Origin: Paenibacillus sp. TCA20
GTDB taxonomy: Bacteria; Bacillota; Bacilli; Paenibacillales; Paenibacillaceae
Reading direction: 5' to 3'
NCBI RefSeq assembly: GCF_000732325.1
Contig: NZ_BBIW01000007.1
Location: 208,738 to 272,737 of the forward strand
Length of the DNA stretch: 64,000 nt
The notes beneath the pieces were generated by a model, which was given only the letters and a program-made list of their open reading frames with translations, was not told where the DNA came from and ran no database searches. The first letter of the stretch is position 1. Each line of letters begins with the position of its first letter. This document shows positions 1-7,392 of the stretch, in pieces. Both the position numbers and the translations under genes were made by a program.

Positions 1-2351
1 ACCTTCGTCTTCTCTCCAGCAAAATCAACAGTAATGGTTGCTTTACCTTTACCTGTGGCCCTAATCACGCCATCCTTCACCGTAGCAACAGTGATGCGGG
101 ATGATTTCCACAGGGCAGGCTTGGACACATTGGCTTCCGTACCATCTGCATAAGTAGCCGTAGCGATGACGCTGGCAGATTTGCCTTTTTTCAGCTCCAG
201 CACAACCTCATCGGTTTGCAAATACTTGAGTGTATCGACATCCAGCGGAATGCTGACCGATTTGGTTCCGTATTTGCCTGTGATTTTGGTCTTGCCATAT
301 CCTACAGCGGTTACTTCTCCCTTGCTGACCGACGCTACTTTGTAGCTGCTCGCCTTCCATTCAGCGATGTCCGTAACATCGCGGGAGGAACCATCACTCA
401 GGAATACCGTGAGCGTAATCTCCGCTTTGTCTCCCGACTTCATAGATAGAGAGTCCACGGAAGCTTCAATCCGATCGATATCATCTACTTCTACCGATAC
501 CGTAATCTTCTGCTCGCCGTATTCTGCCGTAATGGTCGATTTGCCTTTGCTGTATGCCGTAACGAGTCCTTTCTTCACATCAGCAACACGAGTGCTGCTT
601 GATTTCCATATTGCATCATTGCTTACATCCTGTTCATTTCCATACTGATCCGATGCGGTCAGCTTGATTTGATAAGTCTCTTTGGACAAGAGGGCAACGA
701 CAGGTACATCGGCGGACAAGCCGCTTGCCAGGCCCACTTCTACAGACATCGTGTACGACTTACCGTCATACTTTGCCGTAATGTTTGCCTTACCTGTTGC
801 AACACCCGTAATCAGTCCTTCAGAAGAAACATCGGCTACCTTCTCATTGCTGGAGCTCCATTCCGCTTCGTCATTAATGACAACCTCGCGGTTATCTCCA
901 TCGAGCGCATAAGTAGCAATCAAATTCGCCTGCAGTGTACCCGCTTCAGGTAATACACCTTTTTTATTTTGAAGCTCTACCTTGTTCGGAATATCAACAC
1001 TGATCGCAACTTGGACGGTTTTGCCGCCATATGAGGCCTTGATCGTTGCTTTTCCTGATTTATAAGCATGTACGTTACCTTTGGACACATAAACGATATC
1101 CGCGTCACTGGAAGTCCAGTCTGCCTTGCCTGTAACCTCTTCCGTTGTACCATCTAGGTAAGTCGCATTCAGCTTAAAAGCATGCGTTCCGCCTACCGTC
1201 ATCCCAAGCTCTTCTTCCATGATATCTAGATATCTTGCAACTTCAACGTCAACCGGGATTTCAATGCTGCGATCCCCGTATTTGGCTGTGATCGTTGCTG
1301 AGCCAGAACCATTGGCATATACTTTGCCATTAATAACATCAACTACTTTTTCATTACTGGAAGTCCATGTTGCATTATTGGTAACAACCGTTTCCTTGTC
1401 GTCTGGATATACCGCCGTCAAGCTCAGATTGTCTGTATCTCCAATCTTCATAAACAGACTCGGCTTGTTCACGGTCAGCTTGCGTGTCTTGTCGACATCT
1501 ACTTCCAGCGTTGTTGTCTTGGTTCCATACTCGGCTGTAATCGTCGCTGTTCCAGCCTTATAAGCAACCACTTTGCCCTGGTAAGCATCCGCTACGTTCT
1601 CGTTGCTCGAGGACCATACGGCCTCTGTGGTCACATCCTTAGTAGATCCGTCCGGGTAGGTAGCAATAAGCTCCACCGTCTGCTCTTCTGATAGAAGCAG
1701 GGATAGATTAGCGTAATCTTTAACTTCAATGCGTCTTACAACTTCTACATTGACATCAAGCGACACACTTTGCTTGCCCAGCTTGGCTGTAATCGTCGCC
1801 GTACCTGCAGATAAACCTCTTACACTTCCGTTAATGACCGTAGCGACTTTGCCATCCGAGGAAGACCACTCCGCCTTACTCGATACTGCTTCCGTAGTAT
1901 TATCACTATAGATAGCCGTTAGCTCAATCTGCTCTTTGTCCCCGATCCGAAGATCCAGGCTCTGTTTATCCTTTGTCAATGCCTTTACTTTCTTCGTTAC
2001 TTTGACTTCAACCGCCTGAGATTCTCCTTCATAAGCAGCCACAATCGTCGCTGTTCCTTCTCCCTTGGCTGTGATCGTTCCGTTATATACCGAAGCGACT
2101 GTACTATCTTCACTTGTCCAATCCGTATTCACCGTTACATTGCTCGACTTACCATCACTGTAAACAGCTGTCGCTGTGAGTGTAATGGAATCTTCCATTT
2201 CCAGATTCACTGTGTTCGTCGATAGCACAAGTTTGCTTAGTTCAGCATCTGCAGCAGAGACGCTCTTCATGGAAGTCAGTCCTGTCGTTGATAGAATCAG
2301 GAGCAGTGCCATAAATACCGTGAACACTTTTGCATAGCTATGCTTTAACAT
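1..2351 (-). CDS. Secreted protein with nine tandem bacterial Ig-like (Big_2-type) domains, partial
   Basis: This is the first 783 codons of a longer gene whose 3' end lies beyond the window. The ATG at 2351 follows a GGGGGGAAATC ribosome site. Residues 1-33 form a signal peptide (LysHis start, hydrophobic core, cleavage near VSAADA). The rest consists of nine consecutive repeats of about 83-86 residues. Each carries a Y.DG or Y.DN turn, a W(S/T)SS(N/D) strand, a V(A/V).V..G segment and a final GxATITAxYG strand followed by a VxVxV strand. This is the Big_2 beta-sandwich pattern of extracellular adhesins and glycan-active enzymes. The catalytic or anchoring part, if there is one, lies downstream and cannot be seen, so the role is unknown beyond an exported modular surface protein. 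Confidence 0.85.
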   Translation of the reverse strand, partial: MLKHSYAKVFTVFMALLLILSTTGLTSMKSVSAADAELSKLVLSTNTVNLEMEDSITLTATAVYSDGKSSNVTVNTDWTSEDSTVASVYNGTITAKGEGTATIVAAYEGESQAVEVKVTKKVKALTKDKQSLDLRIGDKEQIELTAIYSDNTTEAVSSKAEWSSSDGKVATVINGSVRGLSAGTATITAKLGKQSVSLDVNVEVVRRIEVKDYANLSLLLSEEQTVELIATYPDGSTKDVTTEAVWSSSNENVADAYQGKVVAYKAGTATITAEYGTKTTTLEVDVDKTRKLTVNKPSLFMKIGDTDNLSLTAVYPDDKETVVTNNATWTSSNEKVVDVINGKVYANGSGSATITAKYGDRSIEIPVDVEVARYLDIMEEELGMTVGGTHAFKLNATYLDGTTEEVTGKADWTSSDADIVYVSKGNVHAYKSGKATIKASYGGKTVQVAISVDIPNKVELQNKKGVLPEAGTLQANLIATYALDGDNREVVINDEAEWSSSNEKVADVSSEGLITGVATGKANITAKYDGKSYTMSVEVGLASGLSADVPVVALLSKETYQIKLTASDQYGNEQDVSNDAIWKSSSTRVADVKKGLVTAYSKGKSTITAEYGEQKITVSVEVDDIDRIEASVDSLSMKSGDKAEITLTVFLSDGSSRDVTDIAEWKASSYKVASVSKGEVTAVGYGKTKITGKYGTKSVSIPLDVDTLKYLQTDEVVLELKKGKSASVIATATYADGTEANVSKPALWKSSRITVATVKDGVIRATGKGKATITVDFAGEKTK

Positions 2352-2573
2352 GATTTCCCCCCAAATATGAATAAAAGTATTGTCTTCTCTTATGTCGGTC
2401 AGGGGCGAGCAATTAATTAGTTTTACAATTGTTTTTTATGTAATGATGTCACTTCAATCCCCCTATGTGAAGAGCGTGCCGCAAGGGTACAGGCTGCTGG
2501 AGCATGGGAATACGAATACAAAGCATACCTGGGGCGGGATATCGCATACGTTACAGGAGAGGAGGGAACACCT

Positions 2574-3167
2574 ATGTCATTTGACTATATTGGATATTGG
2601 GAAAATACCTATAAAAATGGGGGCAACTCCGGAGCTGGCTCGTACGGGATGCTGGCTGAATTCAAGGCAGAGGTCATTAATCGAGTCATTGCATTGCATA
2701 AGCTCACGCGCGTCATTGAATTCGGCTGTGGGGACGGCAACCAGCTAAGCTACATGGACTATAAAAAATATCTTGGACTGGACGTGTCGGCCTCTTCCAT
2801 TCAGATGTGCACAAAGCGATTCGCTTCCGATCCTTCCAAGAGCTTCATGTTATACAATCCAGGATCGTTTCTCAATCAGGGGTTTATAGAAGCCGACCTT
2901 GCTGTATGTCTTGATGTGCTGTATCACATTACCAACGAAGAGGACTATATCAGCACGCTTCGAGATCTGCTCAGCGTATCGGCCGATTGGGTGATCATCT
3001 ATACGCGAATAACGAATGCCCATTCTACCTCGGGAGTAGAAACGATCCAGGATCGAAACATATTTGATTACTTGGCGGCGTTCCCGGAATACAAGGTAGA
3101 GGAGATCATTCCCCAGCGTTATCCGGACTTATCCTCTGCTGATTTTTTGCTGCTGCGAAAAGCTTGA
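2574..3167 (+). CDS. Class I SAM-dependent methyltransferase
   Basis: A 197-residue Rossmann-fold methyltransferase. The SAM-binding motif I, VIEFGCGDGNQ, is at residues 47-57. The acidic ribose-binding residue is Asp70 in GLDVS, and motif IV is near residue 105 (LAVCLDVLYHI). The start is set by a strong AGGAGAGGAGGG site just upstream of the ATG. The substrate cannot be deduced. The gene stands alone, divergent from the Ig-like protein gene and followed by a tiny membrane peptide gene. Its compact length fits small stand-alone methyltransferases of the Methyltransf_23/25 type. Confidence 0.85.
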   Translation: MSFDYIGYWENTYKNGGNSGAGSYGMLAEFKAEVINRVIALHKLTRVIEFGCGDGNQLSYMDYKKYLGLDVSASSIQMCTKRFASDPSKSFMLYNPGSFLNQGFIEADLAVCLDVLYHITNEEDYISTLRDLLSVSADWVIIYTRITNAHSTSGVETIQDRNIFDYLAAFPEYKVEEIIPQRYPDLSSADFLLLRKA

Positions 3168-3301
3168 GCACTTTTGTTTTGAAAATATTATAATTTTGTC
3201 TCTTTTTACTAACATTTGATGTGTATAATAGCTAATGATGCCATTATTAATTAAGGATCTCATCCATCAGCACGCAAATGAATAGGTAAAAGGAGTTTAT
3301 T

Positions 3302-3412
3302 ATGCTACAAAAGTTAGTGTTCTGGACCGTGGGCGCGGCTGTCATCATCAGCATCGTAGTGCTGTCCATTTATTTCAACAGCGGAATTGTTCCACAGGAT
3401 ACGATTCAATAG
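3302..3412 (+). CDS. 36-residue single-pass membrane peptide
   Basis: This short frame begins MLQKLVFWTVGAAV and is essentially one transmembrane helix (residues 4-24) with a short polar tail ending DTIQ. An AAAGGAG site lies 7 bases before the ATG, and a TATAAT hexamer sits at 3224-3229 about 75 bases upstream. A rho-independent terminator follows at 3436-3476. A good ribosome site, hydrophobic composition and an immediate terminator together argue for a real small gene. I do not recognise the family. Confidence 0.6.
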   Translation: MLQKLVFWTVGAAVIISIVVLSIYFNSGIVPQDTIQ

Positions 3413-3435
3413 TACACAAGATCATTGGCCGCTGA

Positions 3436-3476
3436 AAAAGGCTGCGAGAGCATAGGTTTCTCTGCAGCCTTTTTTT
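3436..3476 (+). terminator. Rho-independent terminator
   Basis: AAAGGCTGC pairs with GCAGCCTTT, extended by a bulged GAGA/TCTC stem, and is followed by a T-run. It closes the small membrane peptide gene. The A-rich left side could also serve the converging lyase gene. Confidence 0.75.
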
Positions 3477-3514
3477 ATGTCATTTCAGGATTTAACTATA
3501 CAATCCTTCCTTTT

Positions 3515-5497
3515 CTATTGTAGGTCAGGCTCTACTGCCCGCATTTCAAATTTTAGCCTGCAATGTGTTTCTAGCTCTGCAGATGGAGCATTCCTATGTG
3601 TAAGGCAGGTCGTATAAAAAGTAAACGGATGTCCATCATGATCCACATGATCAGTAGAGTACATGGACACCTCCAGCTGCTCCGGATCATAGCTTAATTG
3701 GAGCACAGCCTGGGCCCCATACCAATACACCATTCCTTTATCCACGATTACTGGCTTGAAGCGGCTGATCAGCCGTTCCTCAAAATGCTTCTCCTCACCA
3801 TCCCAGATGAACCGGTCGGTCAGCTTCAGTGTGGCCGTGTCCTCGGCAGGAGGACAAATCCACTGTGCATAACGAGTATAGCGAGCAAGCCCTGCATCAG
3901 GATAGGCCTCTGTCAAATCCAGCTCTACCTCAAGCCCGAGCTCATCCGTTCTCTGCATGTTGGTTCTGGCGCGATATTCACTGCCGCTTCCCTGCATCAT
4001 TCCGTTAATAACAGGCACATTGTGCCCGCCGGACGATATGTTAATGATCTGCTCTCTTCCTGCTTGAAAATATGCCTGAGTATACATGCCTGCCCCAAGG
4101 TCACATAGGATATTATCTCCGCCTGCATGCAGTATAAATTGACCCAGATCATTATGATTATGCGGCTCTCCATTATGCCCCCCTTTGATGGCAAATCCGC
4201 AGGCTATAGATCTCTTCTCATGCTCATATTCATGTTCATATTCAGTCTCAGTCTCATTCTGATTCGCTCCAGATCGCTCAGTCCGGCAGATCCACCATCC
4301 AAGTTCGTTGAATGCATTGACATTCGAATTAGAGGGACTATGCTCCTTCACCTGCGTGGTGAGCTCCTCGGCCTGAGCCTCTTCTCCAGCTGTCCACAGC
4401 CCATTTCGCAGCACATGCGCCCACCGCCTCACGGGATCGCTTAACAATCCCGGTACGGCGTCATAAGGAAGGACTCGCGATCCGGTCCGCTCCATTAAAC
4501 GATGAAGGAGACCTGTGGGAAGCACCTCCCTCTCACCACTATCGGAGAAATTGACATACACACCTTGAGAGAGATGAATTCGCTCTGGAAAACCGGCGAT
4601 GGTGCGAGGGTGAGCTGATGCCAGCAAATCCAGCCCGCCATTCGTCCGCTCTCTCAGCATTTCTGCAAAATACGTGTAGTACCCGAAGCCGTACACCCAA
4701 TATCCCAGTCCCTCAGCACATCCACCATCTGCTCCATAGCCGCTGAGAAAAGATTCAAGCGAAGCACAGACCTGCTCAATGGCGGCTGCAAGCTCGTCTG
4801 CATCATCCATGAGCAAGAGTGCGGCCATCCCGCTCCCTCCTGCACATACAGCCGACCAGTTGTGATCCGCCTGCCTCCAGAAGAAGGGCTTTTTCTGTAT
4901 AAATACCGGCTCAAGAACCCGCTGCCGTACTTCTATTCTGATCCGCTCTGCTACCCGGCGATCCAATACATCTTCATACATATATAACAGCTCAGCCAGT
5001 GTCTCAGCCGTCTCGGCGGCAAACAGATCCACCTCTGACACCGGATCACCTTCTGCCGGAAGATGGGCAGTCAAGCACCAGGTGTACTCTCCGCAGATAT
5101 CCCAGAGAGCATCCTCCAGAGCAGCTAGATATGCCCGCTCTTCATCGCTGTCCGCTGCTACAGCCGCCTGAATTCCCAGAGCCACAAGCCTTGCTCTGCG
5201 TTCAAAGTATACGTCCTCATAGCCTTTACGTGCCCCCGTCTCGGCAAACTGTCGGAAGATGGAATAGGTGAGCGGAGGCAGCGGCTCCTGCACGGCGACC
5301 CGTGCTGTTTCGGCAATCTGCTGCCAGTACAGGCTGAACTCAGGTCTCTCTGTCGTCTCCTGCAGCTGCACCTTCCAATCTGCCGTGCCTAGCAGGAAAG
5401 CAGGCTGTTTATTGCCTTGGATCAAAGCTTCTCTTATTTGGCTGCTGTCAACGTTCAAGTATGGAGTCCTTTCGCCTGTCAGCTCAACATTCTTCAT
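3515..5497 (-). CDS. Heparinase II/III family polysaccharide lyase
   Basis: About 660 residues with an N-terminal alpha/alpha-toroid-like helical half (roughly 1-380) and a C-terminal beta-rich half. The family signature GGHNGEPHNHNDLGQF lies near residues 440-450, followed by ILCDLGAGMY and a second block INISSGGHNVPVING. No signal peptide is visible, so it is probably cytoplasmic and acts on imported uronic-acid oligosaccharides by beta-elimination. The start at 5497 is preferred because AAGG lies 6 bases upstream; a GTG at 5512 would add five residues. Just before the core, around residue 430, is an acidic/histidine low-complexity stretch (EYEHEYEHE) that looks like an unstable hexanucleotide repeat in a linker. 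A cre-like site lies 33-46 bases upstream of the start. Confidence 0.8.
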   Translation of the reverse strand: MKNVELTGERTPYLNVDSSQIREALIQGNKQPAFLLGTADWKVQLQETTERPEFSLYWQQIAETARVAVQEPLPPLTYSIFRQFAETGARKGYEDVYFERRARLVALGIQAAVAADSDEERAYLAALEDALWDICGEYTWCLTAHLPAEGDPVSEVDLFAAETAETLAELLYMYEDVLDRRVAERIRIEVRQRVLEPVFIQKKPFFWRQADHNWSAVCAGGSGMAALLLMDDADELAAAIEQVCASLESFLSGYGADGGCAEGLGYWVYGFGYYTYFAEMLRERTNGGLDLLASAHPRTIAGFPERIHLSQGVYVNFSDSGEREVLPTGLLHRLMERTGSRVLPYDAVPGLLSDPVRRWAHVLRNGLWTAGEEAQAEELTTQVKEHSPSNSNVNAFNELGWWICRTERSGANQNETETEYEHEYEHEKRSIACGFAIKGGHNGEPHNHNDLGQFILHAGGDNILCDLGAGMYTQAYFQAGREQIINISSGGHNVPVINGMMQGSGSEYRARTNMQRTDELGLEVELDLTEAYPDAGLARYTRYAQWICPPAEDTATLKLTDRFIWDGEEKHFEERLISRFKPVIVDKGMVYWYGAQAVLQLSYDPEQLEVSMYSTDHVDHDGHPFTFYTTCLTHRNAPSAELETHCRLKFEMRAVEPDLQ

Positions 5498-5529
5498 ATC
5501 AATCCTTACCACCTTTGCATAGGATAGTA

Positions 5530-5543
5530 TGTATTCGTTTACA
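5530..5543 (-). promoter_or_regulatory. Candidate CcpA cre site upstream of the lyase gene
   Basis: Read on the minus strand, TGTAAACGAATACA matches 13 of 14 positions of the cre consensus TGWAANCGNTNWCA. It lies 33-46 bases before the lyase start, where CcpA binding would repress. Carbon catabolite repression of a polysaccharide lyase is expected but is inferred here. Confidence 0.5.
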
Positions 5544-5605
5544 TTTATCGAAGAAACTTTAGAGCATAAGTGACTTACAGAATTATTGTTTTAATTTAAT
5601 ATAAA

Positions 5606-5634
5606 TTGAAGTCTAAGATTGGTTAATGTATGAT
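5606..5634 (+). promoter_or_regulatory. Sigma-A promoter for the antisense RNA
   Basis: TTGAAG (5606-5611), a 17-base spacer and TATGAT (5629-5634) point into the toxin locus. The predicted start is near 5641. No convincing protein gene lies downstream before the shared terminator, which suggests an untranslated RNA. Confidence 0.6.
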
Positions 5635-5640
5635 AAGAAT

Positions 5641-5765
5641 AGAAATAAGGACGGAGTGCCATCCGTCCCCAGTACAAACATCTTGATAGGGATTACCCTC
5701 CAGGATTACAGATGTAACCTAGAAAATAACCCACTTGGCCTTAACCTTACGTGGGTTATTTTCAT
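5641..5765 (+). ncRNA. Predicted antisense antitoxin RNA (RatA-like arrangement)
   Basis: A transcript of about 120 nt is predicted from the 5606-5634 promoter to the hairpin at 5723-5762. Its 5' part can form a GGACGGA/TCCGTCC stem-loop (about 5651-5670). Its 3' end is fully complementary to the stop codon and terminator of the toxin mRNA. This convergent 3'-overlap geometry is that of Bacillus subtilis txpA/ratA-type type I toxin-antitoxin pairs. The RNA is inferred from promoter and terminator alone. Confidence 0.5.
5723..5762. terminator. Bidirectional terminator shared by toxin mRNA and antisense RNA
   Basis: AAAATAACCCAC (5723-5734) and GTGGGTTATTTT (5751-5762) form a perfect 12-bp stem with T-rich sequence in both directions. 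The toxin stop codon overlaps its right edge, so both convergent RNAs would end in the same duplex. Confidence 0.75.
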
Positions 5766-5836
5766 TTATCCAGGTACGTCAGCAGCGCAATCAGGAAAAT
5801 CCCGAAGGTCAGCACTTCACCAAACGAAATTTGCAT
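5762..5836 (-). CDS. 24-residue holin-like toxin of a type I toxin-antitoxin system
   Basis: The peptide starts MQISFGEVLTFG and continues with a hydrophobic IFLIALLTY core ending DK. This matches the short putative holin-like toxin family (Hol_Tox; TxpA/BsrE relatives), whose members share the F.L..ALLTY/F pattern. These are single-helix membrane peptides that depolarise or damage the envelope when free of their antisense RNA. A very strong GGAGGTGAT site lies 2 bases before the ATG and is buried in a small hairpin. The promoter has an extended -10. The terminator follows immediately, and an antisense promoter faces it from the other side. Assignment to the family is by pattern only. Confidence 0.75.
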   Translation of the reverse strand: MQISFGEVLTFGIFLIALLTYLDK

Positions 5837-5843
5837 CGCATCA

Positions 5844-5857
5844 CCTCCTTTCGGAGG
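5844..5857 (-). promoter_or_regulatory. Shine-Dalgarno-sequestering hairpin of the toxin mRNA
   Basis: On the minus strand CCTCC-GAAA-GGAGG forms a 5-bp stem capped by a GNRA tetraloop. The right arm is the toxin ribosome site itself. It would hold translation low, as leader structures do in other type I toxins. Confidence 0.55.
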
Positions 5858-5890
5858 GAGCGCCCACTCAAGGTGTGTTGTACATGCTGT

Positions 5891-5899
5891 ATTATATCA
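5891..5899 (-). promoter_or_regulatory. Extended -10 promoter of the toxin gene
   Basis: Minus-strand TGATATAAT is a perfect TGN-TATAAT extended -10, with only a weak -35 (CATTAT) 17 bases upstream. The predicted start near 5884 gives a leader of about 48 nt. Confidence 0.6.
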
Positions 5900-5976
5900 T
5901 GTAATAAACTTCTATAATGGATTTTTTTACCTGCAATGTAGTTGAGATGTGAATAGAATCATCACACTCCCCCAAG

Positions 5977-5997
5977 TAAATTAAAGACAGCTGATCC
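5977..5997 (+). repeat. Left terminal inverted repeat of the IS
   Basis: TAAATTAAAGACAGCTGATC(C) matches the reverse complement of 7297-7317 at 20 of 21 positions; the single mismatch is T/A at the sixteenth base. Confidence 0.85.
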
Positions 5998-6081
5998 TGG
6001 TATTATCCCCTCATGGTAGACAACGTAAAAAAGACATCTGGTAAGATGGACTTAAACGTTGGAGACCGGAGGGGATTTTTT

Positions 6082-6381
6082 GTGGGGAAAACAGGCCGTA
6101 TTAATAACAGTTATCCTGAAGAGTTAAAAATGCAAGCCGTTAGACTGGTTACCGAGGGAAATATATCGTACAGAGAGGTGGCCAGACAACTTGGAATTCG
6201 AAATAAGTCACAGGTAGTAGTGTGGGTAAAGCGGTACCGTGAAGGCCAGCCATTTAAGCAAGAGGCACCTCGTAAAGGACGACCGAAAACGAAGTTTACA
6301 AGCGTAGAAGAAGAAATGGCATATTTGAGAGCTGAGATCGAGTACTTAAAAAAGCGGTATCCAAATCTACACGGGGAGTGA
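6082..6381 (+). CDS. IS3-family transposase OrfA (helix-turn-helix subunit)
   Basis: A 99-residue DNA-binding subunit. The HTH region is SYPEELKMQAVRLV..GNISYREVARQLGI, followed by a basic linker and a C-terminal leucine-zipper-like helix (EEEMAYLRAEIEYLKKR). The GTG at 6082 is chosen because GGAGGGG lies 7 bases upstream; the frame is open back to an ATG at 6013 that lacks a ribosome site. The frame ends overlapping OrfB. OrfA alone usually represses, while the OrfAB fusion is the active transposase. Confidence 0.85.
   Translation: MGKTGRINNSYPEELKMQAVRLVTEGNISYREVARQLGIRNKSQVVVWVKRYREGQPFKQEAPRKGRPKTKFTSVEEEMAYLRAEIEYLKKRYPNLHGE
6348..6354 (+). other. Programmed -1 frameshift site A AAA AAG
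   Basis: The heptamer lies in the OrfA zero frame as TTA AAA AAG. A -1 shift enters the OrfB frame, which is open from here, producing the OrfAB fusion used by IS3-family elements. Confidence 0.75.
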
Positions 6382-7244
6382 CGAGTAAATCGAGTCGGTA
6401 TGAAATCGTTGAGGAGATGCGGCTGAAATATCCATTAGGATGGCTCCTAAAATTAGCGGAAGTCTCACGCGCAGGCTACTACAAATGGCGTAAAAGGGGA
6501 AGCCATCTGAATTCCCTTATGCTGCAAGAGAAGTTGCTGGAAGAGCATATCATGGCCATACACCGACTGCACCCGTATTTTGGCTACTTGCGTATGACGG
6601 TGGCTATGAAACGAGAAGGGCTACACGTTAACCACAAACGCGTTTACCGACTTATGAAGAAGCTGGGGATTCGCTCTGTGATCCGGAAGAAACGACGCTT
6701 TTTCGGCAAGCAAGCCTCGGTGGTTCATCCCAATCGGCTGGAACGTCAATTCCACGCTGAGGCACCGCTGCGTAAACTAGTCACTGACATTACATATATT
6801 CGTGTGGGAGAGCGTTTTGTGTATCTCTCCGCAATCCAGGATTTATATAACAACGAGGTTGTGGCTTGGCGTCTGTCCGAGCGAAATGATCTCTTGCTTG
6901 TCACAAAAACAGTAGACATGCTCTGTGAGAAAACAGATCTAACAGGTGTCCTCCTGCATTCTGATCAGGGATTTCAATACACCTCAAAGCCGTTTAACAG
7001 TAAACTTACCAAGCTAGGAATCGTCGGCAGCCATTCTAGACGTGGAAACTGCTTTGACAATGCCTGTATTGAATCGTTCTTTTCACATCTGAAAACCGAA
7101 AAAATATATTTAACACATTTAGAATCGGTTTCTGACTTGGAACAGGCTATCCAAGAATACGTTTCATTTTATAACCACGAACGCTTTCAGAAGAAACTAA
7201 ACGACCGTTCCCCGGTGGAATACCGAGAAACGGTCGCAGCATAA
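6378..7244 (+). CDS. IS3-family transposase OrfB (DDE integrase domain)
   Basis: A 288-residue catalytic subunit starting at a GTG that overlaps the OrfA stop; most product is expected as the OrfAB fusion. An HTH_21 region (HPYFGYLRMTVAMKREG...NHKRVYRLMKKLGI) is followed by the rve core. The catalytic triad is visible as Asp in VTDITYI, Asp in LLHSDQGFQYTS and Glu in NACIESFFSHLKTE, with the C-terminal YNHERFQKKLNDRSPVEYR block typical of the IS3/IS150 group. No disruption is seen. Confidence 0.92.
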   Translation: MTSKSSRYEIVEEMRLKYPLGWLLKLAEVSRAGYYKWRKRGSHLNSLMLQEKLLEEHIMAIHRLHPYFGYLRMTVAMKREGLHVNHKRVYRLMKKLGIRSVIRKKRRFFGKQASVVHPNRLERQFHAEAPLRKLVTDITYIRVGERFVYLSAIQDLYNNEVVAWRLSERNDLLLVTKTVDMLCEKTDLTGVLLHSDQGFQYTSKPFNSKLTKLGIVGSHSRRGNCFDNACIESFFSHLKTEKIYLTHLESVSDLEQAIQEYVSFYNHERFQKKLNDRSPVEYRETVAA

Positions 7245-7296
7245 CAGTGTCTCTTTTTTCTTGTCTACTTGACAGGGTTATGACCATCCACCTTAT

Positions 7297-7317
7297 GGAT
7301 CTGCTGTCTTTAATTTA
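7297..7317 (-). repeat. Right terminal inverted repeat of the IS
   Basis: This is the reverse complement of the left repeat with one mismatch. It lies 52 bases after the OrfB stop. Confidence 0.85.
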
Positions 7318-7392
7318 TGGAACTTTTTTTCAACTGACAGAGTCCAATTTCTAGTAACCGAATTCGCAATTCAATGAAATGGGGTCTTCAAA

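Larger units (their letters stand above)
5977..7317 (+). mobile_element. Complete IS3-family insertion sequence (IS150-like), about 1.34 kb
   Basis: Terminal inverted repeats of 21 bp (20 matches) bound two overlapping transposase frames with an A6G frameshift signal between them, the standard IS3-family design. Both frames are intact and all three DDE residues are present, so the element may be active. I could not find a convincing 3-4 bp target duplication: the flanks read AAG on the left and TGG on the right. It inserted between the toxin-antitoxin locus and the lipoprotein gene, leaving the toxin promoter intact. Confidence 0.9.

Noticed and set aside
1..2351. CRISPR-like or tandem DNA repeat array
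   Set aside because: The roughly 250-bp periodicity is at the protein level with strongly diverged DNA; these are Ig-like domains, not repeat-spacer units.
2380..2748. 122-codon frame overlapping the methyltransferase start
   Set aside because: No ribosome site or family features. It is read in a different frame from the well-supported methyltransferase and crosses its upstream region.
5611..5628. TTGGTTAA in the antisense RNA promoter as a second PucR box
   Set aside because: The base four positions before TTGGTTAA is not the required C, and the location has no link to purine genes.
5626..5945. Overlapping plus-strand frames of 60-92 codons in the toxin-antitoxin region
   Set aside because: No ribosome sites, and the hairpins, promoters and minus-strand peptide explain the region better; the transcript is more likely untranslated.
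5966..7330. Target-site duplication around the IS
   Set aside because: I compared several possible outer boundaries of the terminal repeats and found no matching 3-5 bp direct repeat in the flanks.
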